64,000 bases of DNA from positions 32,104,260 to 32,168,259 of the forward strand of contig CM032127.1 of assembly GCA_018894105.1 (NCBI GenBank). Reading direction: 5' to 3'. Below the pieces are notes generated by a model. That model had not been told where the DNA came from. It was given only the letters and a program-made list of their open reading frames with translations, and made no database searches. The translations under genes and the position numbers were made by a program. Positions 22,337 to 34,555 of the stretch are shown here, piece after piece. This DNA comes from Jacaranda mimosifolia (Eukaryota > Streptophyta > Magnoliopsida > Lamiales > Bignoniaceae). How positions within the stretch are numbered: position 1 is the stretch's first letter; every line of letters begins with the position of its first letter.

Positions 22337-24612
22337 TGTTGGAATAGTACCCCGCAGCCAATGAGATTGCCATGTAAACTATTTCACTTGTGATACAATC
22401 TTGATTGAATAATATTCATTATACATGTCCATCTTTATCTTATTCCTATATTACTTCACTAGCAATTGGTTGAAGCCCTTAGATCATAAAAGACTATGGG
22501 ACTTGGTCAGTACACTTGGTGATCGTCATAGAATAAGTCTTACATAGTCGTGATCTTAAATATCCCAAGTCATAAAATCTTATGAGACAGGTCATTTAAG
22601 ATTCGATGGACCTGCACTGATGATGCACAATCCAAAGGTTAGATGTTGCTCCGTTCCATGAGCAAACCATGCGTCATATGGGTGATGTTAGTGGGTGCTT
22701 GTTAGAGAATAAGGTACATAAGGCCCGCTTGGGGAATCCACTAGGTAGCTATAGTGGCAAGTCGGTAGTGGCAAGTTCTCTAGGTTACGCTAGTGCATAT
22801 GATTAGTCTTTTGGCCTAAGGATCTATTGTAACCTTGTGTTTAGGTTCTCATGCTTTGACTCTTCCTTGGCCACCTAGCAGGCCGTCGGGTTGAGGTTTG
22901 GTATGAGCTACTTAGACATTGAGGTTTATGAGATCTAAGATGGGATCCAACTCCTCGGTGCTGTGAAGTGTGAGTGCATCTCCTATGTGTTCTATAATGA
23001 TCAACTTCAAGGAGTCCTTGCGCATGGCAGTGTGGTAATTTGAAAAAAGAGTTTTTCAAAAGATGCAGTCATAAATTTGAATCGAACATTGAGAATAGAA
23101 ATATAGTATCGAGGTTATTAGGAAGCTGACATATATCTTACCCTTGGCCTCTTTCATGGAGATAGGAGATGGAAGGACCGTATTTGCATGGTACGCATAG
23201 AGGTAGAATGGTTCACCAAAAGCATTCATTTGGCCAATTGTCAGGCTCCATGGGCTTGAGGTTGGACATCAACCATGGAGATTAGATACTCTTCAATTAG
23301 TAGAGATTTATTGAAATGAGTCGATAGTTTAAAAAAGAGTTGAAACTAATGTGAATATTTGATATTCTAAAGTCACAAGAGTTGTGAGCACATGTCCATT
23401 GAATGGTATAACCTAATGGGTCATACACAAAAGTTAAGTAGATATTTTAAAGTCATAAGAGCTGTGAGCCCATGTCTATGTCCATGTCTAATGAACAGTA
23501 GAAAAATTCCTGTTTGACTGAAAATGAGAGGGAATCGGTTGATTCAATTTTCAGTCATTTCGGCTTGATCAATTTAATTGTTAAATTGATATAAATAATT
23601 TAAGGAGTTAAATTAGATCAATTAAATTAAAGGTTAATTTAATTGACCTTTGATTTAATTGGGGTCACATGACTATCAATTAGTCAAGTTAACTTAAATA
23701 GTTAACTATTACTAGCTTAAAGAGTTAAGTCCGTTGACTTAAAAGTTAAGTTAAAGTTTAATTAAATTAAAGTGAAGAATTAATTTTGGAGGGAAAATTC
23801 AAACGAAGAGTTCATTTGGTGTGGCATTAGAATTTATTTGGATGACATTTCATGAGATTAAATGAAGATTCCAAATGAAATTCAAATGCACATTAAATTC
23901 ATATGCAACTTGCTTGCAAGTTGGCAAGCAAGTGGCACCTCCCCTTATGGGTGGCATCTAAGCATCACACCATCTCTCCATCTATATACAAATATAGAGA
24001 AGGGCGGTTAAGTGGTGATGTGAATGCAAGCATTTTGACTCTAATTGTTAGATTTCTTTCCTTCCAAAATTATGTGACTCTCTCATGTGTTATGACTTCA
24101 CATTTTCTTCACCTTTTTCCTCTCTAGATTTTTTTCCTTCATCATCTCCATTTCTCCTTTGATTTTCCAACTGATCTAGGAGAAAGTAGATTACCCATTG
24201 GTGTGTAGATCTTATCTATAGAGGCAATACGTTTACATTGCTAAGCTTCTGGAGATCCTCTATTTGGGCAGTAATTTTGGAGCATCTATTGGAGGTCTTG
24301 CTGAAACTGTATTGACCTAAAATATTTATTGGAGATACATCAAGATATCAGTGTTATTTTGGTTAAAGTTTCACTGAATTCTGAGTTCATTTGGTTGGGC
24401 AAACATTGCTCATACTGTGCTGCGCTAGGAAGAGACTACTTTGGAGTGATCCAGCTAGTCTTCATTATTTCGGTTGGAATTTTATTTTTTACGTAACTTT
24501 TTGACCTTAGTCTAGTTTAATAGCATGAATTAGATCCTTGTGGAGGTGTAAATCAAGTTAGATTTTAGTTTTTAAGTGTTATTAATTGGATCCTTAGCTT
24601 ACACCATCTTTT
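22337..24612 (+). mobile_element. Solo copia LTR (S1) inserted in the 5' LTR of copy F
   Basis: A full-length LTR (about 2.28 kb) begins TGTTGGAATAGTACCCC at 22337 inside the GGAGATAGGAG block of copy F's LTR, and F resumes at AGAAGGACCGTATTTG after 24612. It contains the usual TATA block (23981-24000) and GTTAA repeats. Flanking pentamers GAAAG (22332-22336) and AGAAG (24613-24617) are only an imperfect duplication, and its 3' terminus has decayed. Absence of internal sequence between the ends implies LTR-LTR recombination. Confidence 0.8.
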
Positions 24613-26029
24613 AGAAGGACCGTATTTGTATGGTAAGCGTAGAGCTAGAATGGTTCTCCAAAAGCATTCATTTCAGCCAACTAGTTGAACTTCATGGGCT
24701 TAAGGTTGAATATCAACCATGGAGATTGGGCACTCTTCAATTAATGAGATTAATTGAATTAAGTCATTAGTTTAAGGGAGTTTAAACTAATGTGAATATT
24801 TGATATTCTACAAATCACAAGAGTTGTGAGCCTATGTACAATGAATGGTATAACCTAATGGGTCACACCTAAAATCCAATTGCAAATCCTACTTGATGAA
24901 GGGGAGTTTTCTAAGAGTTAGAGATTCCTACATGACCGATGTTTTGGAGGGAGACGATTGACTAAATTGTTGGTAAATTTAGCTTGATCAATTTAATTGT
25001 TAAATTGATCTAAATAATTTAAGGAGTTAAGTTAGACCAACTATATTATAGAGTTAATTTAATTGGTGCCACATGACTATCAATTGGTCAAGTTAACTTA
25101 AGGAGTTAAGTTCACAATAATTAGCTTAATGAGTTCAGCTAGATGACTTAAGAGTTAAGTCAAAGGTTAATTAATTAAATTAAAGTGTTTAACTTAATTA
25201 AAATAAAGAATCAATTTGAGGTAAAATTCAAATGAAGTGTTCATTTGGTGTGAATTAGAATTTATTTGGATGACATTTCATTAGATAAAATAAAGATTTC
25301 GAATGAAATTCAAATTAACATTTAATTCACATACAACTTGCTTGCAAGTTGGCAAGCAAGTGGCGCTAACCTCGAAAAAGGTATGATGCCATCTAATCAT
25401 CACACCTTGCCTCCATCTATATAGATATAGAGGGTGGGGTGGCCATGTATGTTTTACACACCCAAGCATCTAATTGTTAGATTCTCCTTTTTCCTCTAAT
25501 TTGTATGTGTTGCTTCATATGTTGAAGGTTCACATTTTTCTTTATCTCCTACCTCCAATTTCAGCCTTCATCCTTGCTCATCTCTTATTTGTTCTCCAGC
25601 TGACATTAAAGAGATTTGGATTGTGTAGTGGTGTGTGGATCTTATCATTAGAGGCAAAATAATTGGATTGCTCATCTTTTGGAGATCTTCCATTTAGGCA
25701 ATCATTTGGAGGCATTTCTGGAGAGACTTCTAGTTTGCTAATTTGGCTGATTTTTCTATTATAGATCAAGGTTTTGGTGTTCTACAGTCCAAATTTTAGC
25801 TGATTCTAAGTAGATTTGATTGGGCAAAAGTTGCCGTGAACTTGCCACGCTACTGGGAGACAAATTTAAGGTGTTGAAATCTTCTTCCTTGTTTCCTTAG
25901 ATTTTGAGCAATTCAAGGTATTCCTGTTATCAAATGTGAATTTAGGGCATGTTTAGATCCTTGGTTTCATGTGTAGCCTAGTTATTTTTTCATTTTTATG
26001 CTTTGATAATTGGATCGTAGTATCAGAGG

Positions 26030-28025
26030 ATAATTCGTGCTTTAATTTGGATTTTTGACTAATTGATTCATGTGATGGATTGATCTATATCTCTAAATAC
26101 ATGATCCAAGTTATAGATTGGAGTGTTTGGATAATCATGCATGTGGCCCCTTCGCTTGATGAATTGAAAGCATGTTGATATGTGTTTTAAGTGTTAATTC
26201 ATATGATTAGTATGTTTTGATTCATAATTGCTAATGTTGAATTTTGATTTGGCATTAGTTGATGTTATATATTAGTATAACATGTCAAACTTGGCCTTAA
26301 GTAGTTTTGGTCATTTTTGGATCCAATTTGGATTGGATTTAATTAGAGATTTTTTGAAGAATGTGATTCTCACTTAAACTTGATTTTGAAAGCATGTTTG
26401 AGCACTTGAAATTTCTATTTTTAAAAGGTGTTTTAGATTTAAAATTTCATCTATAATGCGTGATTCAGTGTTTAGGAGGTGTCTTAAATATTTTGTGTTT
26501 AGCCTAAAATCACTTGACTTAGTCATAACTCAAAAATAAGGGCTACTGGCAACTACTGTCAGGCACTGGCTAGGCAGCAGGTGAAATAGGTGCGTGCCTG
26601 TAGCCTGACTGTGTGCCCAGGCTGGGCTAGCAGCAGCTATTTTGAGTTCAGGTGAGTTTTGATTGTTGTTTTGGTTCTTTTAGTGACCAACGTACTTTAT
26701 ATCACACATAACAGATGCACAAGTGTTGTGCAAGTTCTCAAAACTATATTTGGCATTTTTGATTGCTAGTAAAATCATGTTAAAGTTGATCTCCAATTGT
26801 TGCAAAAATATGATGCATAAATGTTATGCTTGTTTTTGCTTGACCAATTAATTGTTTATGAGATAAGCATTTAATTATTGGAATTGAATGTCAATTCTTG
26901 ATTTATTTATTGCTCATTTAATTGTTCAATGGATGATGAATGAATGGGGATGATTATGGGCCTTTAATATTGATTTTATTTGTTTAATATTTTTTAAAAG
27001 GGTTGTACTAAATTGGGTCTTGCATGCCTTTTAATTTCTATTTTGTAAATATTATGAGAGTAGAATCACTAAGAGTGAGGATTTCTTTCTTATGTAAATG
27101 TTACAAGGAGCAATGAAGACCATTGGAGGTATAAAGACCTATGAATGTATGGGATACATTCTTGTAACGGCTAGATTTAATCAACCCACTTAAAATCAAC
27201 TAGGTGGTGCACCTATGGCTCTAAGTGCACCACTTGTTTAAGACTCATGGTCATCTAACCCTTGGAACATGCGAGGCACATTTACTTATTTATGCTTTCC
27301 ATAGTCTATTGATGTATGAGATGTACATTCAGGATATAGAAAACCTAAATAAGAAGATAAAATTGGTGAGATCTTGGCAAGTAAGAAAATCCCCCTACTT
27401 AGAACATTTAAGTGCTTCCAATATATTAAGTCAAAATGGATACAAATTAAAAGGAGTTTTAATTAATCCATACCTTCTACTAATAGTATATAGTATGACG
27501 ATGCTACCATCTTTATGTGATGGTACTTGGTCACAGGGATCACACTTAGGTGGAAAGCTGTGACCATATACTTTGCATATGATGTACATTTGATTTGAGG
27601 TTTCCCATACATTGGCACTCGGTCACAAGGGATGTCGTGGAGCGGTCTCGAATAAAAGTTTGATTGGAAGGTCCGACATAACACCAAGTAATGTGGAGGT
27701 TGTCCGATCACGAGGATCTACATGAAGAGTGAGACAAAATATATCAAGAGTTGCATATGATGTAATTAGCAAATGTTGCTTACCTTTCGATTATTTTTGG
27801 ATGACACTTGGTCATGAGGGTTCACTTACAAGTCTTTAGGGTGTTGATCCTCACTAGGAAATATGATTTCCCGAATTCTTCTATGGGGTGAAGAATTTGA
27901 TAAAATAGTAGGAAAAAAACATACTTGAATGACCATGAACATGTTTTCAAATATGAAATATTCAATCACATGCTTATATTCTTTTTTATTGCTTTTTGTA
28001 GATTTTTTAAATCTTCAAACTCAAA
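26030..28025 (+). other. Copia F leader (untranslated region before gag)
   Basis: About 2 kb without coding potential between PBS and gag, shared in order with the leaders of E, D, B and C. It holds a GC-rich variable patch (about 26540-26640), the GTGGTGCAC/GTGCACCAC inverted repeat (27204-27233) and a series of repeats around CACTTGGTCA / CACTCGGTCA (about 27520-27830). Confidence 0.8.
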
Positions 28026-31000
28026 ACGGCTAAGAATTCGCTCAATGCAATTTTGGTAACTAATAAACTAACTGGGCTAAACTTTCACAATTGGTTGAGA
28101 AACCTCAAGATAATTCTTGATTTCGAAAAGAAGACTTTTGTCCTTAATCAAAGTTCGCCGGACACTATTGGCAATGATGCCACTGATGAGACCCATGAAT
28201 TGTTCACAAAATTGTGGATGATGATCAACAAACTAGGTATCTTATGATGGCTTCTTTGACCAATAAGCTCCAAAAGACTCATCAGCATATCAAATATACT
28301 AGCTAGATCTACACACACTTACAAGAGTTGTATGGTGTCCAAATTAGACGTGAAATGTTCACTTTGTCTAGGGAGCTCTTTAGGTCTACAATGGTAGAGG
28401 GCTCAAGTGTCCATGATCATGGGCTCAGGATGATTGGACTCATCAAGAAGCTTGGACAATTGGATGTGAACATGGATAATGACCTTTATATAGATTTCAT
28501 CTTACAATAATTACCAAGCTCATTCGACAAATTCATTATGAGTTTTAATATGTCTAACCAAAAAGTGATGATTAATGAATTAGTGAATATGGTAGTGACT
28601 GCCAAGGTGACGATGAAAAAGGATAAGCCTTTTATGCTTGAATACTTCTCCAAGTCTAAGGGCCCTAGCAGTCCTAGAAAGGGAGATAAGAAGATGAAAA
28701 GTTCTTCCTCATAAAGGAAGTAAGCTTTGAAAAGTTTAGGGGGAATTAAGAAGAAAAAAGAGGCTAAAACCAGTGCCACATGTTTATATTGTGGCAAGAA
28801 AGGGCATCGGAGGAGAAATTGCAAAGCTTACTTGGTAACCTTTGAGAAGGGTATGTACTTTACTAAAGTGCACTTGACGACTAATTCTTCCTCATAGGTA
28901 TTTGATACCGCATGTGGTTTCACCTTTGTAATTTGTTGCAAGAGATGGAAAGAAAAAAGATGCTCAATGAAGGATATATTATCCTCTACCTAGGAAGTGG
29001 AGCAAGAGTTGCAGCCACGGTTCAAGGTGTCATCAAGTTAGACTTGGAGAATTCTATGATTGTACTTGATCCATATTTTTATGTACTGAATTTTATGAAG
29101 AATATTATTTCAATTCCCAAGTTAGATAATGAAGGATAAGCTTTTTCTATATCTAATGGGAAATTGTAAGCATTAAAGAATAATTCTTTAATTGCACAAG
29201 TACATTAAATAACGGATTGTGCATATTTGATTCTAAACCTTCATTGATGCACATTCAATCAAGTAAAAGAAAATTAGATATCCAAGAAAATGCCACTCTA
29301 AATGTTGTGAATCTTGTTTGAAGGGAAAAATGACCAAAACTCCTTTTGTAGGACAATCAGAGTGAACTACAAATCATTTGGATTTGATCCATACAGATGT
29401 ATGTGGCCTACTAAAAGTTAGTGCAAAAAGCAGCTATTCTTACTTCATTACCTTCATCGATGATCATACTTGATTTGAACACGTGTATCTTTTGAAGTGC
29501 AAGTTTGAAGGCTTTGAAAAGTTCAAAGAGTATAGAAATGAAGTAGAAAAGAAAAGGGACTTAGTAAATATTAAAGCACTTCGTTCGGATCGAGGGAGAG
29601 AATACTTAAGTACTGAATTCTTGGACATGGTGCATTCCATGATAAGCTTTTTACATGTACCTATATCATTTTGAGTCATGCCTTACACACAGTGTCGAGG
29701 CTACTAAATGTAGTGCCCTCAAAGTCAATGCCACAAAAACCGCATGAGATATGGTATGACAAAGTACCATCTTACTATTATCTAACGGTTTGGGGGTCTC
29801 CCATTTACGTCAATTGGTTAGTGGGAGACAAGTTGGATAGTACATCCACCTTGTGCAAGTTTATGGGATACCTAAGAGAGTCTTTGGGCTATTACTTTTA
29901 TGATCCCTCAGAACAAAAGGTGTTTATTTCAAGGAATGCCCACTTTTTTGAAAAAAAAAATTCTATTGGATAGAAATGGTATTGTTATTGAACTTGATGA
30001 AGTTCAAAATGATCAAAAAATCCCATAAGTGGTGGAAACATATAAGCATCAAGCGACTCACACACAACCTCTAGGAAGGTCAAACCGAGTTAAGTAGCAA
30101 CCCGAAAGGTTCGAATTCCTTCTCGAGACGGGCCAATCAGGTAGCGATCTTAAGACTTACGAGAAAGCCATGTTGGACATAGACTCGGGATATTGGCTTC
30201 ACATTAGAAAATCCAAAATGGACTTCATGTACTCGAACAAAGTATGGGCTTTGATAGATCCACCGGAATGAATAGTTCTCATTGGTTGCAAGTAGATCTA
30301 TAAGTGAAAGCAAGGAGTCGATGGAGAGGTAGTGACCTTTAAGGCGCAACTAGTGGCAAAAGATTACACTCGAAGACCAAGTATCAATTTTGAGAAAACT
30401 TTTTCACCAGTTGCAATGCCTAAGTATGTTCAAATTTTACTTGCCATAACCGCATATTATGACTATGATAGATGGAAAATTGATGTGAAAACTATTTTCC
30501 TCAATGAAAACATTGAAGAAGAAATTCATATGGAGCAACCACAAGGTTTTATATCTAAAGGGAGTGAGCAAAAGGTTTGCAAACTCGAGAGATCCATTTA
30601 TGGACTCAAACAAGCATCTCGTAGTTGGAACATACGTTTTGACAAAACAATCAAATCATTTGGCTTTGTCAAAAATATGTATGAACTATGTGTGTACAAG
30701 AAGGCTAGTAGGAGTAGTGACTAGTATACATTTTATTATGCTTTATGCCGATGACATTCTTCTTATTGGGAAAGAGAGATAAATGTTAGAGTGTATGAAA
30801 GGATGGTTTTCTACTTAATTCTCTACAAAGGATTTTGGTTGACCATCCTACATATGAGGAATACATATCTATAGAGATAGATCAAGAGGGATGCTGGGGC
30901 TTTTCCAAACCCTGTACACTGATAAGATACTAAAGGGATTCAATATGGAAAAATCCAAGAAGGGATTCCTCTATATGGGACACGATATTCATCTCTCCAA

Positions 31001-31720
31001 GTCTATGGCCCCTAAGATGGAGGAATAGAGGTAGAAGATGTCGCATATACCTCATGCGTCCACCATTGGGAGCATAATGTATGCCGTTCGATGCACAAGA
31101 TCAGATGTGGTACACGTTCTGAGTGTTATGAGCTATTTCCAATCCAACCCTCAGTCATTGGATGGCCATTAGAGTAATCCTTAAGTACTTGAGAAGGACT
31201 GAGGATGTTTCTTTGATATACGATAATGCAGAATTGAAACCTGAGGGGTTTTTGGATTCTAGTTTCTAATTCGATGTAGATGACTTAAAATCCACTTTGA
31301 GATTTATATTTTGCCTCAATGGCAATGTGGTGAGTCAAAAGAGCCCTAAACAAGATACCACGACCAATTCAACCACAGAGGCCGAATATATTGTAACTTC
31401 AAAAGCTGCAAAGAAAGGAATTTAAATTGAAAACTTCATTCGAGAGTTGGATGTAATGCCTAGCATATCTAAGCCTGTAGTCGACTTCTATGACAACAAT
31501 GCCGTGGTTTCACAAGCTAAGGAGCCAAGATCTCTTTAGTGATCCAAGCACATTTTAAGGCGATATCATTCGATCTAGAGATCATCAGTAGAGGCAACAT
31601 TGGAGTGGAAAGAGTTACATCGAAAGAGAATTTAGTAGATATACTTTCCAAAACCCTAACCCATAAGGTCTTTGAATGACATCTTCAGAAGATAGGTCTT
31701 AAGACTATAGACCGTTGGCT
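28026..31720 (+). pseudogene. Copia F gag-pol, degraded
   Basis: The start codon is mutated (ACG at 28026) before AKNSLNAILVTNKLTG. Gag carries LNFHNWLRNLKIIL and a zinc knuckle near 28787 (CLYCGKKGHRRRNC); protease keeps VFDTACG. The GAG-pre-integrase domain has a deletion near 29295. Integrase spans about 29380-29970 with HSMISFLHVPISF; its catalytic part is partly lost. RT (about 30330-30790) is well preserved, with NIEEEIHMEQPQGF, SIYGLKQASRSWN and the catalytic box LYADDILLIG reached after a frameshift. RNase H (about 31210-31560) shows TEAEYI and QAKEPRS. Stops and shifts scatter throughout, but this is the only copia copy here whose pol is not split by another element. Confidence 0.85.
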
Positions 31721-31723
31721 TTA

Positions 31724-31738
31724 GGGCAAGTGGGAGGT
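31724..31738 (+). other. Polypurine tract of copy F
   Basis: GGGCAAGTGGGAGGT directly before the TGTTGG of the 3' LTR; primer site for plus-strand synthesis in LTR retrotransposons. Confidence 0.85.
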
Positions 31739-33058
31739 TGTTGGAGTAGTGCCCCGTAACCAATGAGATTGGCATGAAAACTATTTCACTTATGATACAA
31801 TCTTGATTGAATGATATTCCTTATCAATTATTTTCTTCATATTATGCTTAATTTACTTCACTGCATTTGGTTGAAGCCCTTAAATCACACAAGACCATGG
31901 GACTTGATTAGTACACACGGTGATGATCATGAAATAAGTCTCACACGATCGTGATCTTAACTATGTCATAGAAATTTATGAGACATGGCATCTAAGATTT
32001 TTTGGCTTGATTAATTTAAGTGTTAAATTAATTAGTTAATTTAAGGAGTTAACTTAGATCAATAATTAAGGAGTTAATTATTTGGTGCCAATATGACCAT
32101 CAATTGGTCATGTTAACTTGAAGGGTTAAGTTAACAAAAATCAAGCTTAAGAGTTGAGCTTGTTTGACTTAACAGTTAAGTCAAAGTTTAATTAATGAAA
32201 TAAAGTTTTTAAATTAATTAATGGGAATAACATATTTTGGAGGGAAAATTCAAATGAAATGTTCATTTGAATTAGCATTTTAATTAGCTTGAAATTAGGT
32301 TTCAAATGTAATTAAGATGCATATGAAATTCAATTTGAATTTGAATTTGCATTTGCCACCTTGGCAATGCAAGTTGGCTGCCCACCTCATAGAAAATGTG
32401 ATGCCAACTTGGCATCACACTAGCCTCACCCTATATATAGATATAATGGGTGTAAGGATAGGTCATTGTTGAAAGTGTGAAAGAATTAGATTCTTTTGCA
32501 ATTCCCTTTAATATACATAGCAAGCATTGCATTCATGTGTTGAAAGCTTTACTCTCTTTTTCTTCTTCCCTACCGAAAATTGGCCTACACCATAGTCTAT
32601 CTCTGGTTTTATTATAGCTTATAAACTAGAGATTTAGGAAGATCTATTTGGTGTATGGATCATATAAATAGAGGCAAACAAGTTAGTTTGCTACGGTTTG
32701 AAGATCCACCTGCACAGAGTCTGATTTAACAAATTTTTCCTCGGAGATCTAGACAGCTTTTTCATCCAAATGTTTTTACTATTTTCCTCCAAGGTGTTGA
32801 GAGATTGTAGTATTTTTTTTCATTAATTTTGGAGGAGTTCTAACGAGGTTAAAAATCACTCCATTCCTGTTGCACTGTTTCTAGCAGATTTTAGATTGGT
32901 GAAAGGTTTACCACTTTCTCCTTGGATATTAGCATTTCAAGGTAACACCCTATCTAAATCTAGATTTTAGGCACGATTTGATCCTAGTTAGCATGTAAGC
33001 ACTAGTTTATTAGGCTTTTGAAGTTTTATAATTGGATCCTAGTGTCTTACTTACTTTT
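31739..33058 (+). repeat. Copia F 3' LTR with large internal deletion
   Basis: The LTR starts TGTTGGAGTAGTGCCCC. At about 31998 the text jumps from the region about 260 bp into the LTR to the TTTTGGCTTGATTAATTTA block about 1190 bp in, judged against the LTR at 34556; a run of T at the break suggests a microhomology-mediated deletion of about 930 bp. TATA block at 32431-32446. The end (TTACTTTT) lacks the normal TTTCA. Confidence 0.8.
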
Positions 33059-34555
33059 AATTTGATTGGAGTTTATTGGAGTATTTTTGAAGAATGTGAC
33101 TCTTACTTGAACTTGAAGTTTGAAGCATGATTGAACACTTGAAATTCCAATGTTTTGAATATGGAATTTCATCTATATTGTGTGATTTCCATGTTTAGGA
33201 ATTGTTCTAAATTTTTTGGTGAGCAAAAGTTGAATAGAAATGCACTTGATTTGGTCATTACCACTAGAACAGGGCCACTGCCAGCCCTGGCTGAGCACCG
33301 GCCCGGCAGCAGCTGTTCTTTGTTTTGATGAGTTTTGAGTGTTATTTTATGTTCCTTAAGTGACCAAAAGAATGCCGATTCATACATAATAAATGCACAA
33401 ATGTTGTGCAAGTTCTCAAAATTATGTTTGAGATTTTTGATTGCTTTTTTAGAAGTATGTTCAAGTTAATCTCCAATTTTGTGCAGAAAAGAAATACATA
33501 GATATTATGTTTATTTTTGCTTGGCTAATTAATTTTTTATGTTATAAGCATTTAATTATTGGAATTGAATGTCAATTCTTGATTTATTTATTATTCATTT
33601 AATTGTTGAATGGATGAATGAATGGGTATGATCATGAGCCTTTAATATTGATTTTATTTGTTTTAAGTTGTTGGAAATGGTTGTATAAAATAGGGGCTTG
33701 TATGCCTCTTAATTTCTATCTTGTAAATGTTATGAGAGTAGAATCACTAAGAGTGAGGATTTCTTTCTCTTATAAATGTTGCAAGGAGCAAGGAAGACCA
33801 TTGGAGGCATAAAGACCCATGAATGTATGGGATACACTCATCTAATGGCTAGATTTAGAGGGTGTTTGGGTGAGCTTATAAGCTCCTTAAAACATCTTAT
33901 AAGATGTTTATGAGCTTATAAGTTGATAAAAAATGTTTGGTAATTTTTTTTAAAAAAAAGCTTATAAGATCCTAAAATAAGATATTAGGAGCTTATAAGC
34001 TATTTTTAAAAAAGTAAGGAGATCCTAACTTATTTTTAAGATCTTAACAAGTTCCATCATTTTTAGTCATTTTAATTACAAAATTGCCATTATTAACATC
34101 TTATAAGCTTCAAATTCTTATTTTATCCAAACACTTCAACAACTTATTTTAAAAATAAGATCTAACATCTTATAAGCTCCGAAAACATCTTATAATATGT
34201 AGGAGCTTATAAGATGTTTTAAATAAGCTTAGCCAAACACCTTCTTAATCAACCAACTTAAAATCAACTAGGTGGTGCACCTATGGCTCTAAGTGCACCA
34301 CTTGGTTAAGGGTCGTGGTCATCCCACCCTAGGAGCATGTTAGGTGTATTTACTTATTTATGCTTTCCTTATACTATTGATGTATGAGATGTATGTTTAG
34401 GATATATAGAAAACCTTAAAAAAAAAAAATTGGTGAGATCTTGGCAAGCAAGAAAATTGCTTCACTTAGAATGTCTATGTGTTTTCAAATATTAAGTCAA
34501 AATAAAAAAAAAAATAAAAGGATTTTTAATTAATCCACTCCTTCCACCAATAGTA
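33059..34555 (+). mobile_element. Copia copy E: leader fragment only
   Basis: The sequence aligns in order with the leaders of D (from about 37104) and F, but the PBS and first about 300 bp are missing, and it follows directly on copy F's 3' LTR. It carries the intact GTGGTGCAC/GTGCACCAC pair (34272-34280 and 34293-34301), a GC-rich patch (about 33265-33320) and a MITE. It is cut at 34555 by copy D; TAGTA at 34551-34555 is the expected left target duplication of D. The rest of E would lie beyond the window. F and E may once have been a tandem pair sharing one LTR. Confidence 0.7.
33858..34244. mobile_element. Tourist-like (PIF/Harbinger) MITE, 387 bp, TSD TTA
   Basis: The ends are inverted repeats: GAGGGTGTTTGGGTGAGCTTA on the left against GAAGGTGTTTGGCTAAGCTTA read inward from the right. 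TTA flanks both sides (33855-33857 and 34245-34247). The empty site GATTTAATCAACC survives in the leaders of copies F (27174), D (about 37908) and B (about 44008), so insertion and duplication are proven by comparison. The interior is full of CTTATAAG palindromes and can fold on itself; it has no coding capacity. Confidence 0.93.

Larger units (their letters stand above)
21771..33058 (+). mobile_element. Copia copy F, with both LTRs damaged and a solo LTR nested in the 5' LTR
   Basis: A plus-strand copia copy. Its 5' LTR runs 21771-22336 and resumes 24613-26016, split by a solo LTR of the same family; it lacks the first about 270 bp and the last about 25 bp. A decayed PBS (TATCAGAGG at 26021-26029) follows, then leader to 28025, gag-pol 28026-31720, a purine tract 31724-31738 and a 3' LTR 31739-33058 with about 930 bp deleted. 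TATA blocks sit at 25415-25430 and 32431-32446. The 3' LTR runs straight into another leader (copy E), so the outer boundary and any target duplication are lost. Confidence 0.85.

Noticed and set aside
30504..30782. 92-codon plus-strand frame in copy F RT
   Set aside because: The first two thirds are out of frame with RT; only its end (LYADDILLIG) is real RT after a frameshift, and it is described under the gag-pol pseudogene.
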